Source: Bacteroides helcogenes P 36-108
Lineage (GTDB): Bacteria > Bacteroidota > Bacteroidia > Bacteroidales > Bacteroidaceae
Reading direction: 5' to 3'
Assembly: GCF_000186225.1 (NCBI RefSeq)
Contig: NC_014933.1
Location: 1,674,001-1,738,000, forward strand
Length of the DNA stretch: 64,000 nucleotides
Shown here one piece after another: positions 8,271 to 16,396 of the stretch (the stretch's first letter is position 1; every line of letters begins with the position of its first letter). The position numbers and the translations under genes are program-made. The notes beneath the pieces are model-generated. The model saw nothing but the letters and a program-made list of their open reading frames with translations. It made no database searches and was not told where the DNA came from.

Positions 8271-9764
8271 TTAGTCCACTATAATAGGTTTGTATTTCGG
8301 AACCAGTGCTTTCATTATACACCAACCGATCAGATAGGACACTGCACAGATACAAAAGATAATGAAGTAACCGGCGGGTTTTCCTGTAAAGCCCATAAAA
8401 GTGATTTGAGTTTCGCTGGCATAATCAAATAGAATACCAGACCCCATGTTGATAAGGAAGGAGCTAATGCCGCCGGCCATGCCGCCGATACCTACAATGG
8501 TTGCGATGGTGCTTTTGGGGAACATGTCGCCTACCACGGAGTAGATGTTGGCCGACCATGACTGATGGGCAGCACCTGCAATTCCGATGATGATAATCGG
8601 AAACCAATAGGCATGTTCGCCGAAGATTTCTTTATTGCCTAACGGTTGTGCAAACAATGCCAACAGAGGGAACAGGGCAAATATAAGCATGGCTTGCATG
8701 CGGGCTGCGTATGGATTTTTCCCGGTTTTGTTGATGATGATGGTAGGAAGTTTTCCACCGTAGATGGACAGCATGGTGATGGCATAGAGCACGAATATCA
8801 GTAGCTGGGCGACAGGAGTGTCTGATGAGAAGCCGTACACGTCTGATATATAGGCAGGAGCCCAAAAAAGGAAGAACCACCATACACCGTCTGTCATGAA
8901 CTTGCCGACGAAGACAGCCCATGTTTGTGGATATTTGAAGCATTGTATGAAGGAAATGCTCTTCTCTTCTGTCTGTATGGCATTGTTTTTCTCTTTATTG
9001 TCTGTTTTATCATTTTTGTCCTGCTCAATATAGGCAAGTTCGGCAGCGTTTACGTGTGGATTCTTATGCGGTTTCTTGTACATGAACATCCACAGTCCCA
9101 TCCAAACGAAACCAAGTCCGCCGATGACAATAAATGCCATCTCCCAGCCGTTGCCCACACCGAGGCGTTGGAAATAGCGTGCCAATGTGGGGATGCAGAG
9201 TGGAGCTATCAGTGCACCGATGGTGGAACCTGCATTGAATATGGAAGTGGAAAAAGCGCGGTCTTTTTTGGGGAAGTATTCGGCTGTCACCTTGATAGCG
9301 GCGGGGAAGTTGCCTGCTTCGCCGATGCCCAGCACGATGCGGGCGGCAATGAAATAGTAAACACTTGTGATGGCTATGGTGGATGCCATTGCACCACTTG
9401 CGCCAATCATATCGGCGGCATCTTTGATGTCTAAGGTAGTTTTAGTAGCCCAGCCGCAAAGCGCATGCAGGCATGCACCGACAGACCATATGGCAATGGC
9501 CCACAGATATCCTTTTTTAGTTCCCATCCAGTCGATGAAACGCCCGGCAAATAAATTGCCTATTGCATAGATCATGGAGAAAACGGCGGTAATATACCCA
9601 TAGTGTATGTCCGTCCAGTGGAATTCCGGTGCGATGAAATCTTTCCATGTCAGAGAAAGAACCTGACGGTCAAGGTAGTTGACTGTTGTCGCGAAAAATA
9701 ACATGGCGCAAATGATCCAGCGATAGTTGGTCATCTTGCCTGTTGTGTTTTGAAAGTTACTCAT
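8271..9764 (-). CDS. exuT: MFS permease, ExuT-like hexuronate transporter
   Basis: A 497-residue major facilitator protein of the anion:cation symporter type. The N-terminus YRWIICAMLFFATTVNYLDR and the GIGEAGNFPAAIK segment are typical of ExuT/GudP-like uptake systems for hexuronates and related sugar acids. About twelve membrane helices with a central cytoplasmic loop rich in Lys/Asp (about residues 240-265) are visible. It lies downstream of kduI, which supports galacturonate/glucuronate or their unsaturated breakdown products as substrate. A strong terminator sits between kduI and this gene, so it may have a promoter of its own; TATTTTG about 25 bases upstream is an imperfect candidate. 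The exact sugar is inferred. Confidence 0.85.
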   Translation of the reverse strand: MSNFQNTTGKMTNYRWIICAMLFFATTVNYLDRQVLSLTWKDFIAPEFHWTDIHYGYITAVFSMIYAIGNLFAGRFIDWMGTKKGYLWAIAIWSVGACLHALCGWATKTTLDIKDAADMIGASGAMASTIAITSVYYFIAARIVLGIGEAGNFPAAIKVTAEYFPKKDRAFSTSIFNAGSTIGALIAPLCIPTLARYFQRLGVGNGWEMAFIVIGGLGFVWMGLWMFMYKKPHKNPHVNAAELAYIEQDKNDKTDNKEKNNAIQTEEKSISFIQCFKYPQTWAVFVGKFMTDGVWWFFLFWAPAYISDVYGFSSDTPVAQLLIFVLYAITMLSIYGGKLPTIIINKTGKNPYAARMQAMLIFALFPLLALFAQPLGNKEIFGEHAYWFPIIIIGIAGAAHQSWSANIYSVVGDMFPKSTIATIVGIGGMAGGISSFLINMGSGILFDYASETQITFMGFTGKPAGYFIIFCICAVSYLIGWCIMKALVPKYKPIIVD

Positions 9765-9851
9765 GATAATAGATTTATTATATTATTGCAAAATAGAGCT
9801 TTGCGTGTTATTCAGGGGGTAATATTGGGTAGAAAAGATGTGGGAAGCGGT

Positions 9852-9890
9852 AAAAAAGGCATGGATGATAAACAAATCCATGCCTTTTTT
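9852..9890 (-). terminator. Intrinsic terminator after kduI
   Basis: A perfect 15-base inverted repeat (9852-9866 and 9876-9890) with a 9-base loop. GC-rich GGCATGGAT arms are flanked by six A and six T, so it works in both directions; here it follows the kduI stop at 9904 on the minus strand. Confidence 0.9.
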
Positions 9891-9903
9891 GTTGAGAACG
9901 GTT

Positions 9904-10857
9904 TTATTTCATATCGGTATATTTAATTTCGTCTTTATCGCTGTATTTCAGGTTTTCACCGGCCATGCCCCAGATGAAGGTATAGTTGCGCGTTCCGGCA
10001 GCGGCATGGATACTCCATTCGGGAGAAGTGATAGCCTGTTCATTATGCAGCCATACGAGGCGTTCTTCTTGGGGTTCGCCCATCAGGTGGCAGACGGCGT
10101 TTCCTTCGGGCAGGTTGAAGTAGAAATAGGCTTCCATACGCCGGGTATGGGTGTGGGCAGGCATGGTATTCCATACAGAACCGGGAGCCAATTCGGTGAG
10201 TCCCATCTGTAGTTGGTTTGTGCCACCGTCTTTCACTCTTTCCAGAACATCCTTTACAATCAGTTGGTTCACTACACGATCGTTGCTATCCTCAGCTTTT
10301 CCGTAACGGTCTGAAATTCCCAAAGCATATTTCTTAGGGTTGGATTTTTGAAGTTTTGCATCGGTTGTAATCAATTGAGTGACGTAAGGCTTGTAAGCCG
10401 GGGCGGAGTTGATGTAGAATTTAGCCGGCTTTGCGGTATCGTTGCTCTTGAAAGTCACTTCCTTGTTGCCGCAGCCCACATAAAGCGCTTCTTTATATTT
10501 CATGGGATATTCTTTGCCGTCTACAGTGACCACTCCGTCACCGCCTACATTGATGACACCCAATTCGCGGCGTTCCAGAAAGTAGCTGATTTCAGGGCCG
10601 AGTTCCTGAAAGACTTCCAATTTGAGGGCTTTATTCACCGGCATGGCGCCGCCGTAAATCAAGCGGTCATAAAGTGTGTAAGTCACGTTGATTTCGTCCG
10701 GAGCCATCACTTTCTCCATCATAAAAGAACTGCGCAGGCGTTCGGTGTCATAGTGTTTCACGTCTTGCGGATGGCAGGCGGTCTGTACTTTGTAATTTAC
10801 TTGGGCATTGGCCGTGACGGCTGCTCCCAACATAAGTGCGATTACTAATTTCTTCAT
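9904..10857 (-). CDS. kduI: KduI-type isomerase with a signal peptide
   Basis: 5-keto-4-deoxyuronate isomerase (4-deoxy-L-threo-5-hexosulose-uronate ketol-isomerase), which converts the product of pectin and glycosaminoglycan lyases and unsaturated glycuronyl hydrolases to 3-deoxy-D-glycero-2,5-hexodiulosonate. The zinc ligands of the cupin are present: HTH in [15 protein letters not shown], the Glu of MEAY, and His in WSIHAAAG. Unlike the usual cytoplasmic enzyme of about 280 residues, this one has 317 and begins [19 protein letters not shown], a clear signal peptide with AxA cleavage site, so the mature enzyme should be periplasmic. It sits between the GatC-like gene (70 bases upstream) and the permease. 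kduD is not in the window. Confidence 0.93.
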   Translation of the reverse strand: MKKLVIALMLGAAVTANAQVNYKVQTACHPQDVKHYDTERLRSSFMMEKVMAPDEINVTYTLYDRLIYGGAMPVNKALKLEVFQELGPEISYFLERRELGVINVGGDGVVTVDGKEYPMKYKEALYVGCGNKEVTFKSNDTAKPAKFYINSAPAYKPYVTQLITTDAKLQKSNPKKYALGISDRYGKAEDSNDRVVNQLIVKDVLERVKDGGTNQLQMGLTELAPGSVWNTMPAHTHTRRMEAYFYFNLPEGNAVCHLMGEPQEERLVWLHNEQAITSPEWSIHAAAGTRNYTFIWGMAGENLKYSDKDEIKYTDMK

Positions 10858-10927
10858 GTTCTTTGGAATATTAAATTGTTTGATTCATAATCTTGAATTA
10901 AAGCGGGCGTCTTTCGGGATTGCCGGT

Positions 10928-12328
10928 TTATTCTTTTACTGCTTTGGCCGCCTTCTGATATTTGATGATGGCACGACGGTTCAAAATCATCAGGAACAAT
11001 GTGCACAGCACTAAAATTGCGGAGCCGATGTATTTGAATGAGTAGGTCAGGTGAAAAATAATCCATGCAAAAGGACTGGAAGCAAAGTCAAGTGCACCTC
11101 CTTCAAATCCTGAGGGGATATTGACGGCCGCATCTTGGGTTTTTGCATATACATCATGGGCCGCTTTCGTAAAATAGGGAGCCAGGTCGGTAACGAAGTA
11201 CAGGCCGAGGGTCAATACCACAAGCCCGATAATGAACGTTTTCAGTACATTGCCTTTTGTAATGGGCAATACCAGCGGGAAAAGATAAAACATGCCAGCC
11301 AAAGAGGCCAATGGTAAAAACTGATTGCCCGGAAGGATAACTGCCAGCAGGATGGTGACAGGAATCAGCAACAGAGAAACCACCAACGTTGCAGGATGGC
11401 CGATGACAAGTGCCGGACTCATGCCGATGTTCAGTCCCACGGCGCCTTTGAATTTCCTGGCAATCAGTTCGCGGGTTGCGTCGGAGATGGGCTTCAGGCC
11501 TTCGATAAAAAGGGCTGTGATACGGGGAATCAATTCCATGACAGCTCCCATCTTGATGCCCAGACCTAATATATAAGGAATCTTGTCAATCAGTTCACTG
11601 CTGTTCTTGCAAGACAGGCCGCCGATGATACATCCTACCAGGATACCCAAAAATAAAGGTTCACCCAGCAGGCCGAACTTCTTCTTCATACCTTCTGCAT
11701 CTATGTTCAATTTGTTGAATCCGGGGATCTTATCTAATATCTTATTAATTACAATAGCAAAAGGAACAAAGCCTGCGCAGAAAGGCTGAGGTATGGAGAT
11801 GCCTTCCATCTTATCATAGAATCCCTGGAATTTCTCCGCTGTATAGTCAGCCATGATCAAAGTGATGATATAGCAGATAATTGCTGCAAAGAATCCCCAC
11901 AAGATACTGTCACTGGCAAAATAGACCACTGCACCGATAAATGCGAAGTGCCAGTAATTCCAGAGATCGATATTGACGGTACGGGTGGTTTTCGTTAATA
12001 ACATAAGTAGATTTACGCCTAAACATACTGGAATGATAAATGCGCCAACCGACGTATTGTATGCTACGGCAGCGGCAGCGGGCCATCCCATATCGAAGAC
12101 CTTTAGTTGAAGTCCGTAGATTTCCACGACTTGGCTTAGAGCAGGGCCCAGGCTGCTGGTCAGCAAAGCTGTGACAACTGATAAGCCGACAAAGCCGACG
12201 CCGACCAATAATCCGCTTTTTAATGCCTTACTCAGTTTAATTCCGATGCAAACGCCCAAAATTGTAAAGATTATAGGCATCATTACCGCTGCTCCTAAGC
12301 CGATGATATAACCGAAAACTTGTTCCAT
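10928..12328 (-). CDS. GatC-like PTS IIC membrane protein, orphan
   Basis: A 466-residue polytopic protein matching the EIIC component of galactitol-type PTS systems: MEQVFGYIIGLGAAVMMP at the start, GWPAAAAVAYNTSVGA, then NIGMSPALVIGHPATLV. Normally EIIC needs EIIA, EIIB, HPr and EI for phosphorylation-driven uptake, but none is encoded nearby and Bacteroides generally lack a full PTS. It therefore probably works as a PTS-independent carrier, here of an uronate-type sugar given kduI and the ExuT-like gene next to it. It is the first gene of the minus-strand unit and has a good promoter at 12392-12422. Substrate and mechanism are inferred. Confidence 0.85.
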   Translation of the reverse strand: MEQVFGYIIGLGAAVMMPIIFTILGVCIGIKLSKALKSGLLVGVGFVGLSVVTALLTSSLGPALSQVVEIYGLQLKVFDMGWPAAAAVAYNTSVGAFIIPVCLGVNLLMLLTKTTRTVNIDLWNYWHFAFIGAVVYFASDSILWGFFAAIICYIITLIMADYTAEKFQGFYDKMEGISIPQPFCAGFVPFAIVINKILDKIPGFNKLNIDAEGMKKKFGLLGEPLFLGILVGCIIGGLSCKNSSELIDKIPYILGLGIKMGAVMELIPRITALFIEGLKPISDATRELIARKFKGAVGLNIGMSPALVIGHPATLVVSLLLIPVTILLAVILPGNQFLPLASLAGMFYLFPLVLPITKGNVLKTFIIGLVVLTLGLYFVTDLAPYFTKAAHDVYAKTQDAAVNIPSGFEGGALDFASSPFAWIIFHLTYSFKYIGSAILVLCTLFLMILNRRAIIKYQKAAKAVKE

Positions 12329-12391
12329 TCTCTTGTGATTTAATTAGGTAATTGATTATGTTTTACAATAGTATGAATTGAAAACAGGGGT

Positions 12392-12422
12392 CAAAAATAA
12401 GACCTTTTCTTTATTAATCAAA
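12392..12422 (-). promoter_or_regulatory. Promoter of the gatC-like/kduI unit
   Basis: Read on the minus strand: TTTG (12422-12419), exactly 19 bases, then TATTTTTG (12399-12392). This is the full Bacteroidetes -33/-7 layout. It predicts a leader of roughly 55-60 bases before the ATG at 12328. Confidence 0.75.
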
Positions 12423-12469
12423 TTTGGGGAGCATAAATCTTAGTAAAAAGGACGATTTTGGATGAAAAT

Positions 12470-12511
12470 GATCGTTTGCGTGCACAAAAACGATTGTTTT
12501 CGTACACGAAA
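12470..12511. promoter_or_regulatory. Paired operator-like repeats upstream of the uronate promoter
   Basis: Two related 16-base sites lie in tandem, GATCGTTTGCGTGCAC (12470-12485) and GATTGTTTTCGTACAC (12492-12507), 22 bases apart, about two helix turns. The second overlaps a near-palindrome, TTTCGT-AC-ACGAAA (12498-12511); TTTGCGTGCACAAA (12475-12488) is the weaker equivalent. They lie about 50-90 bases upstream of the -33 box, where an activator would bind. No regulator gene is adjacent. The rest of the 410-base gap from 12329 to 12738 shows nothing else. Confidence 0.45.
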
Positions 12512-12738
12512 GCCAAAGAACATTGAAAAGTACACACCCGTTTGGAAAGAAACTGCTACTTTTTCTGTTCAAAACAAAGTTGGTTTACCTTCTCGAAATG
12601 GACAGTTCCATGAAGAAGAACTATATTTGTAAAATTATTGTAACCGATTTGCTGTTGGCTTCTTTGTTGGAAATGATTCGTTGTGATGTTAGCGTCCGGA
12701 TAAATGATGTTTTGTTGTTGAATAAAGGAATGATTGTA

Positions 12739-13392
12739 TCATCGGATTGCTATTTTCAGGATAGAGGAGGCTGCATCCACAATGTGTTCCGGATGGAATT
12801 CTTCCAGTTCGGTACGTGGGCGGAAGCCCCAACTCACACCGCAGGCACTGATTCCGGCATTGGCGGCTGTCTGCATGTCCACTCCGGAGTCGCCCACATA
12901 CAGAACTTCATTTTTGGAAACCTTGGCTATATTCAGGATATCATGTACGATGGTAGGGTCGGGTTTTACGTTCACCCCGTCGCGTTGTCCGAATACGGCG
13001 GTGAAATGGATGCCGGGGAAATAATGGTTTATCAATTTGACAGTGGCTGCCTGATACTTGTTGGAAGCTACTGCCAATTGCAGTCCCCGTTCCTGCAATT
13101 GTTCCAGAAGTTCGGAAATTCCGGGGTAAGGGCAGCTTTTGTCCGCATTGTGCGCATCGTAGTAGGGGATAAATTCCTTGCGGACACGCAACACGTTTTC
13201 TTCTGTTTTTTCTCCTTCGGGGAGGGCGCGTTCAAATAATTTGTTGATGCCGTTGCCGACCATGAAGTTGTAGGCCGATTCTTCGTGGGTGGGATAGCCA
13301 AGCGCATGCAAGGCATGGTTTGTACTTTGTGCCAAGTCGGCGATGGTGTTCAGCAAAGTTCCGTCCAGATCGAATATAATCAGCTTCTTCAT
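12739..13392 (-). CDS. HAD phosphatase, phosphoglycolate phosphatase-like
   Basis: A cytoplasmic haloacid-dehalogenase-superfamily phosphatase of subfamily IA. Motif I is DLDGT near the N-terminus (IIFDLDGTLLNT), motif II is VASNK, and motif IV is VGDSGVDMQTAANAG. Length and motifs fit Gph/pyrophosphatase PpaX-like enzymes; the natural substrate cannot be told. The ATG at 13392 (MKKLIIFDLDG) is chosen because the HAD fold begins there and a -7 box (TATCTTTG, minus strand) lies at 13426-13419, inside the longer open frame. It is divergent from fabI. Confidence 0.88.
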   Translation of the reverse strand: MKKLIIFDLDGTLLNTIADLAQSTNHALHALGYPTHEESAYNFMVGNGINKLFERALPEGEKTEENVLRVRKEFIPYYDAHNADKSCPYPGISELLEQLQERGLQLAVASNKYQAATVKLINHYFPGIHFTAVFGQRDGVNVKPDPTIVHDILNIAKVSKNEVLYVGDSGVDMQTAANAGISACGVSWGFRPRTELEEFHPEHIVDAASSILKIAIR

Positions 13393-13418
13393 TGTCTTTT
13401 CTTTGTTTTGGTTTGCGG

Positions 13419-13426
13419 CAAAGATA
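13419..13426 (-). promoter_or_regulatory. -7 box of the HAD phosphatase promoter
   Basis: TATCTTTG on the minus strand, 26 bases before the chosen start at 13392. No clear -33 element. Confidence 0.55.
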
Positions 13427-13537
13427 ATGTAAACCTCAATAAAAAACATCAAGCTTGCTTGAAAAGTTTTTTGCTGCTTATAGTATATGATTTCTGTTTT
13501 CTTTGCACACTTTCGGCATTTTTATGCAGAATCTTCC

Positions 13538-13545
13538 TATCTTTG
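13538..13545 (+). promoter_or_regulatory. -7 box of the fabI promoter
   Basis: TATCTTTG followed by C, 25 bases before the fabI ATG. It lies about 110 bases from the divergent HAD promoter. Confidence 0.65.
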
Positions 13546-13570
13546 CAGCCGAAATTATAGTAAATTAGGT

Positions 13571-14428
13571 ATGAGTTACAATTTATTAAAAGGAAAAAGA
13601 GGCATTATTTTCGGTGCTCTGAATGAGCAGTCCATTGCCTGGAAAGTAGCAGAAAAAGCAGTAGAAGAAGGTGCGGTAATCACTTTGTCCAATACTCCGG
13701 TTGCGGTACGTATGGGCGAAGTTTCCGCACTTGCCGAGAAACTGAACTGCGAAGTTATTGCCGCAGATGCTACCAATGTGGAAGATTTGGAGAACGTATT
13801 CAAGCGTTCCATGGAAGTTTTGGGCGGACAGATAGATTTTGTATTGCACTCTATCGGCATGTCTCCCAACGTGCGCAAGAAACGCACATACGACGATTTG
13901 GATTATGATATGCTGGACAAGACGCTGGATATTTCGGCCATCTCTTTTCATAAGATGATACAGGCTGCAAAAAAAATGAATGCCATTTCGGAGTATGGTT
14001 CCATACTCGCTTTGAGCTATGTGGCCGCACAGCGTACTTTTTACGGCTACAATGACATGGCAGATGCGAAAGCCCTGCTGGAGTCCATTGCCCGTAGTTT
14101 CGGTTATATTTATGGGCGTGAGCATCATGTACGTGTGAATACTATTTCGCAATCTCCTACCATGACAACTGCCGGTTCGGGCGTGAAAGGTATGGACAAA
14201 TTGTTCGACTTCGCCAACCGCATGTCTCCTCTTGGCAATGCATCAGCCGATGAGTGCGCCGACTATTGTATAGTCATGTTCTCTGATCTCACCCGTAAGG
14301 TTACTATGCAGAACCTATTCCACGACGGAGGCTTCTCCAGTGTGGGAATGAGTCTTCGTGCCATGGCCACTTATGAAAAGGGTCTGGACGAATATAAGGA
14401 CGAAAACGGAAATATCATCTACGGCTAA
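13571..14428 (+). CDS. fabI: Enoyl-ACP reductase FabI
   Basis: NADH-dependent enoyl-[acyl-carrier-protein] reductase, the last step of each fatty acid elongation round. The short-chain dehydrogenase fold is seen with the divergent nucleotide motif GALNEQSIAWKVAEKAVEEGA-like start (residues about 13-33), LHSIGMSP, and the catalytic Y160-x6-K167 pair in GYNDMADAK, equivalent to Tyr156/Lys163 of E. coli FabI. The SPTMTTAGSGVKG substrate loop is present. The start ATG at 13571 follows a -7 box; a longer frame from 13487 would run through that promoter and adds residues absent from FabI. 285 residues is close to the usual length. Confidence 0.96.
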   Translation: MSYNLLKGKRGIIFGALNEQSIAWKVAEKAVEEGAVITLSNTPVAVRMGEVSALAEKLNCEVIAADATNVEDLENVFKRSMEVLGGQIDFVLHSIGMSPNVRKKRTYDDLDYDMLDKTLDISAISFHKMIQAAKKMNAISEYGSILALSYVAAQRTFYGYNDMADAKALLESIARSFGYIYGREHHVRVNTISQSPTMTTAGSGVKGMDKLFDFANRMSPLGNASADECADYCIVMFSDLTRKVTMQNLFHDGGFSSVGMSLRAMATYEKGLDEYKDENGNIIYG

Positions 14429-14448
14429 GCCGTAAAAACCGGGAATGG

Positions 14449-14491
14449 GAGAATGAATTACGGAGCACTCTGGAGTTTCTTTTTCATTCTC
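14449..14491 (+). terminator. Possible terminator after fabI
   Basis: GAGAATGAA (14449-14457) pairs perfectly with TTCATTCTC (14483-14491), 20 bases after the fabI stop. The loop is 25 bases and no T run directly follows, so it is a weak call. Confidence 0.35.
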
Positions 14492-14556
14492 TCCACTTCT
14501 CTTTATTCCATTCTTTCATTTTTTAGTTCGCTTTTTGTTAAAACTTGCTTCCTGCC

Positions 14557-15258
14557 ATGCCTGCACTTTATCTTTTGCCTGTCACTTTGGGTGACACTCC
14601 TGTCGAATCGGTTCTGCCTGCTTACAATAAAGAGGTGATAATGGAAATACGTCATTTTATTGTGGAAGATGTGCGCTCTGCACGCCGTTTTTTAAAGAAG
14701 GTGGACAGAGATATGGATATTGACGCACTGACTTTCTATCCGCTGAACAAGCATACTTCGCCCGAAGACATATCCGGATATCTGAGACCGCTTGAAGCGG
14801 GTCTTTCCATGGGAGTGATTTCCGAAGCAGGTTGTCCGGCAGTGGCAGATCCCGGAGCAGACGTGGTGGCTATTGCCCAGCGGAAGAATCTGAAAGTGGT
14901 TCCGTTGGTGGGGCCTTCTTCTATCATATTGTCCGTTATGGGGTCAGGCTTCAACGGTCAGAGCTTTGCTTTTAACGGCTATCTGCCCATTGAACCGGCA
15001 GAGCGTGCCCGCAAACTGAAAATGCTGGAGCAGCGTGTCTATTCCGAGCAGCAGACGCAACTTTTCATAGAGACCCCTTATCGCAACAATAAGATGGTGG
15101 ATGATATTTTGCACAATTGCCGTCCGCAGACCAAGCTTTGCATTGCTGCCGGTATAACTTGTGAGGGTGAGTACATTAAAACGAAAACCGTAAAGGAATG
15201 GCAGGGCAAAGTTCCCGATCTTTCTAAGATTCCCTGTATTTTTCTCTTGTACAGATAA
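14557..15258 (+). CDS. RsmI-like SAM-dependent methyltransferase
   Basis: Tetrapyrrole-methylase-fold protein of 233 residues. MPALYLLPVTLGDTP at the N-terminus and GVISEAGCPAVADPGADVV correspond to the SAM-binding GxxGD- and ISDAG-like motifs of RsmI, which 2'-O-methylates C1402 of 16S rRNA. It lacks the C-terminal extension of long RsmI proteins and its first motif is altered, so the target may differ. ATG at 14557 is chosen over a TTG four codons upstream. The last 35 bases overlap, tail to tail, the convergent membrane protein gene. Confidence 0.85.
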   Translation: MPALYLLPVTLGDTPVESVLPAYNKEVIMEIRHFIVEDVRSARRFLKKVDRDMDIDALTFYPLNKHTSPEDISGYLRPLEAGLSMGVISEAGCPAVADPGADVVAIAQRKNLKVVPLVGPSSIILSVMGSGFNGQSFAFNGYLPIEPAERARKLKMLEQRVYSEQQTQLFIETPYRNNKMVDDILHNCRPQTKLCIAAGITCEGEYIKTKTVKEWQGKVPDLSKIPCIFLLYR

Positions 15259-16342
15259 TGGCCTTCAGGTGCTCATACTCGCATTCGAAGCAATGACTGA
15301 AGAATTCCTTGCCCAAATTATGCTCTATTTGTTGCAATGTCCATAGTTTTCCGCCTTTGAATGTCTTATTGCATAAAACGGAGTCATCGTCCAAATCCAG
15401 AGTGAACAGGTAGTTCAGCCGGTTGGTTTTTTCGTTTTCAAAATGGTACATCAGGTTGAAGTACAAGTCGCTTGTCAAAGCCGTAGGTAATGTTTGCCGC
15501 AATATTCTGCCCGCCCCTTGTTCGAGAGTCTCTCCATACAGCAAATATCCTTCTATCAGCAGGTCTGTTTTTCCTCCTTCCAGCACACTGCATTGAGGAC
15601 GTGGAAGAAGGAATAACATGCCGTGTGAGGCAACTGCGATTCTGATCACCGGATTGATGAATTCATTTTTCTTGTTGATAGCTTCTGAAGCTATTGCTTT
15701 TCCGGTAACATCTCCTTTTGTATTGACTATCGGCACAAATACCGTATGGCGCATTACTATGTTGAAATAGAAAATACCGAACTGGTTGAAGATGATGCAC
15801 AGAATGAATACGGCAGGAGGGGCTATATTAAATAAGATATACCGTGTAGTGTTTCCCAAAGGATAGCTTATCAGAACAGTCAGAAAGATGATGATGAGAT
15901 GCAGAAAGCTGATGATAAGCACAACGCGGGCGGATACTATCGCGGCTTCAGCAGCCTGTGCAAAAAGCTGTTTGCAGCACTGTCCTGTCTGGGCTGTGTG
16001 GTAATCCAGAAAACGCTTCCGGTTCAGGTAGATGGCAATCGGCGGAATGGTGGCGCTTATTTCCAAAGTAAAAGGGAACAAAAAACTCGGACAAGGGCTT
16101 GTTGTAAAGAAGGCGGTAATTGATAGCAGCAGTAACATTCCCGTCGTAGAATAAAGTATGATCGGAGGTATATACACTCCTTTATGCCTTCGGGAACAGA
16201 AATAGAGCAGAAGGCCCACACCGGAACCGATGTAGATGGATATGTCTTGCGTCATGAACTCACACAATAATATGGATATAATGACGGGGATAAATCCCAA
16301 TGACATATTAAATTTTGATGATAGAACTCTTTGGTGACCCAT
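15224..16342 (-). CDS. Membrane protein with degenerate Nudix domain
   Basis: A 372-residue protein in two parts. Residues 1 to about 210 hold roughly six hydrophobic segments. The C-terminal cytoplasmic part resembles a Nudix domain of the IPP-isomerase type: VPIVNTKGDVTGKA, then NPVIRIAVASHGMLFLLPR, then EGYLLYGETLEQGAGRILRQ, where a Nudix box would read GEs-x-REVxEExG. The catalytic glutamates of the box (RExxEE) are replaced by RILRQT, so hydrolysis is unlikely; ligand sensing is a guess. It follows lipA by 54 bases on the same strand and overlaps the end of the methyltransferase gene by 35 bases. A Met at residue 13 is an alternative start. Confidence 0.7.
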   Translation of the reverse strand: MGHQRVLSSKFNMSLGFIPVIISILLCEFMTQDISIYIGSGVGLLLYFCSRRHKGVYIPPIILYSTTGMLLLLSITAFFTTSPCPSFLFPFTLEISATIPPIAIYLNRKRFLDYHTAQTGQCCKQLFAQAAEAAIVSARVVLIISFLHLIIIFLTVLISYPLGNTTRYILFNIAPPAVFILCIIFNQFGIFYFNIVMRHTVFVPIVNTKGDVTGKAIASEAINKKNEFINPVIRIAVASHGMLFLLPRPQCSVLEGGKTDLLIEGYLLYGETLEQGAGRILRQTLPTALTSDLYFNLMYHFENEKTNRLNYLFTLDLDDDSVLCNKTFKGGKLWTLQQIEHNLGKEFFSHCFECEYEHLKAIICTREKYRES

Positions 16343-16396
16343 TATCCGAATTATTCCGTCGTTTCCCTTATAACATCCGGCAACACAAAAAGTTTT

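Noticed and set aside
8181-8432. Plus-strand 83-codon frame after the helicase.
   Set aside because: It crosses the bidirectional terminator and then the end of the permease gene; no support.
12523-13239. Plus-strand open frame opposite the HAD phosphatase.
   Set aside because: Runs through the phosphatase gene in antisense; only the HAD motifs are meaningful.
13487-13570. Possible 28-residue N-terminal extension of FabI.
   Set aside because: The fabI -7 box lies inside it and FabI proteins begin at the ATG at 13571.
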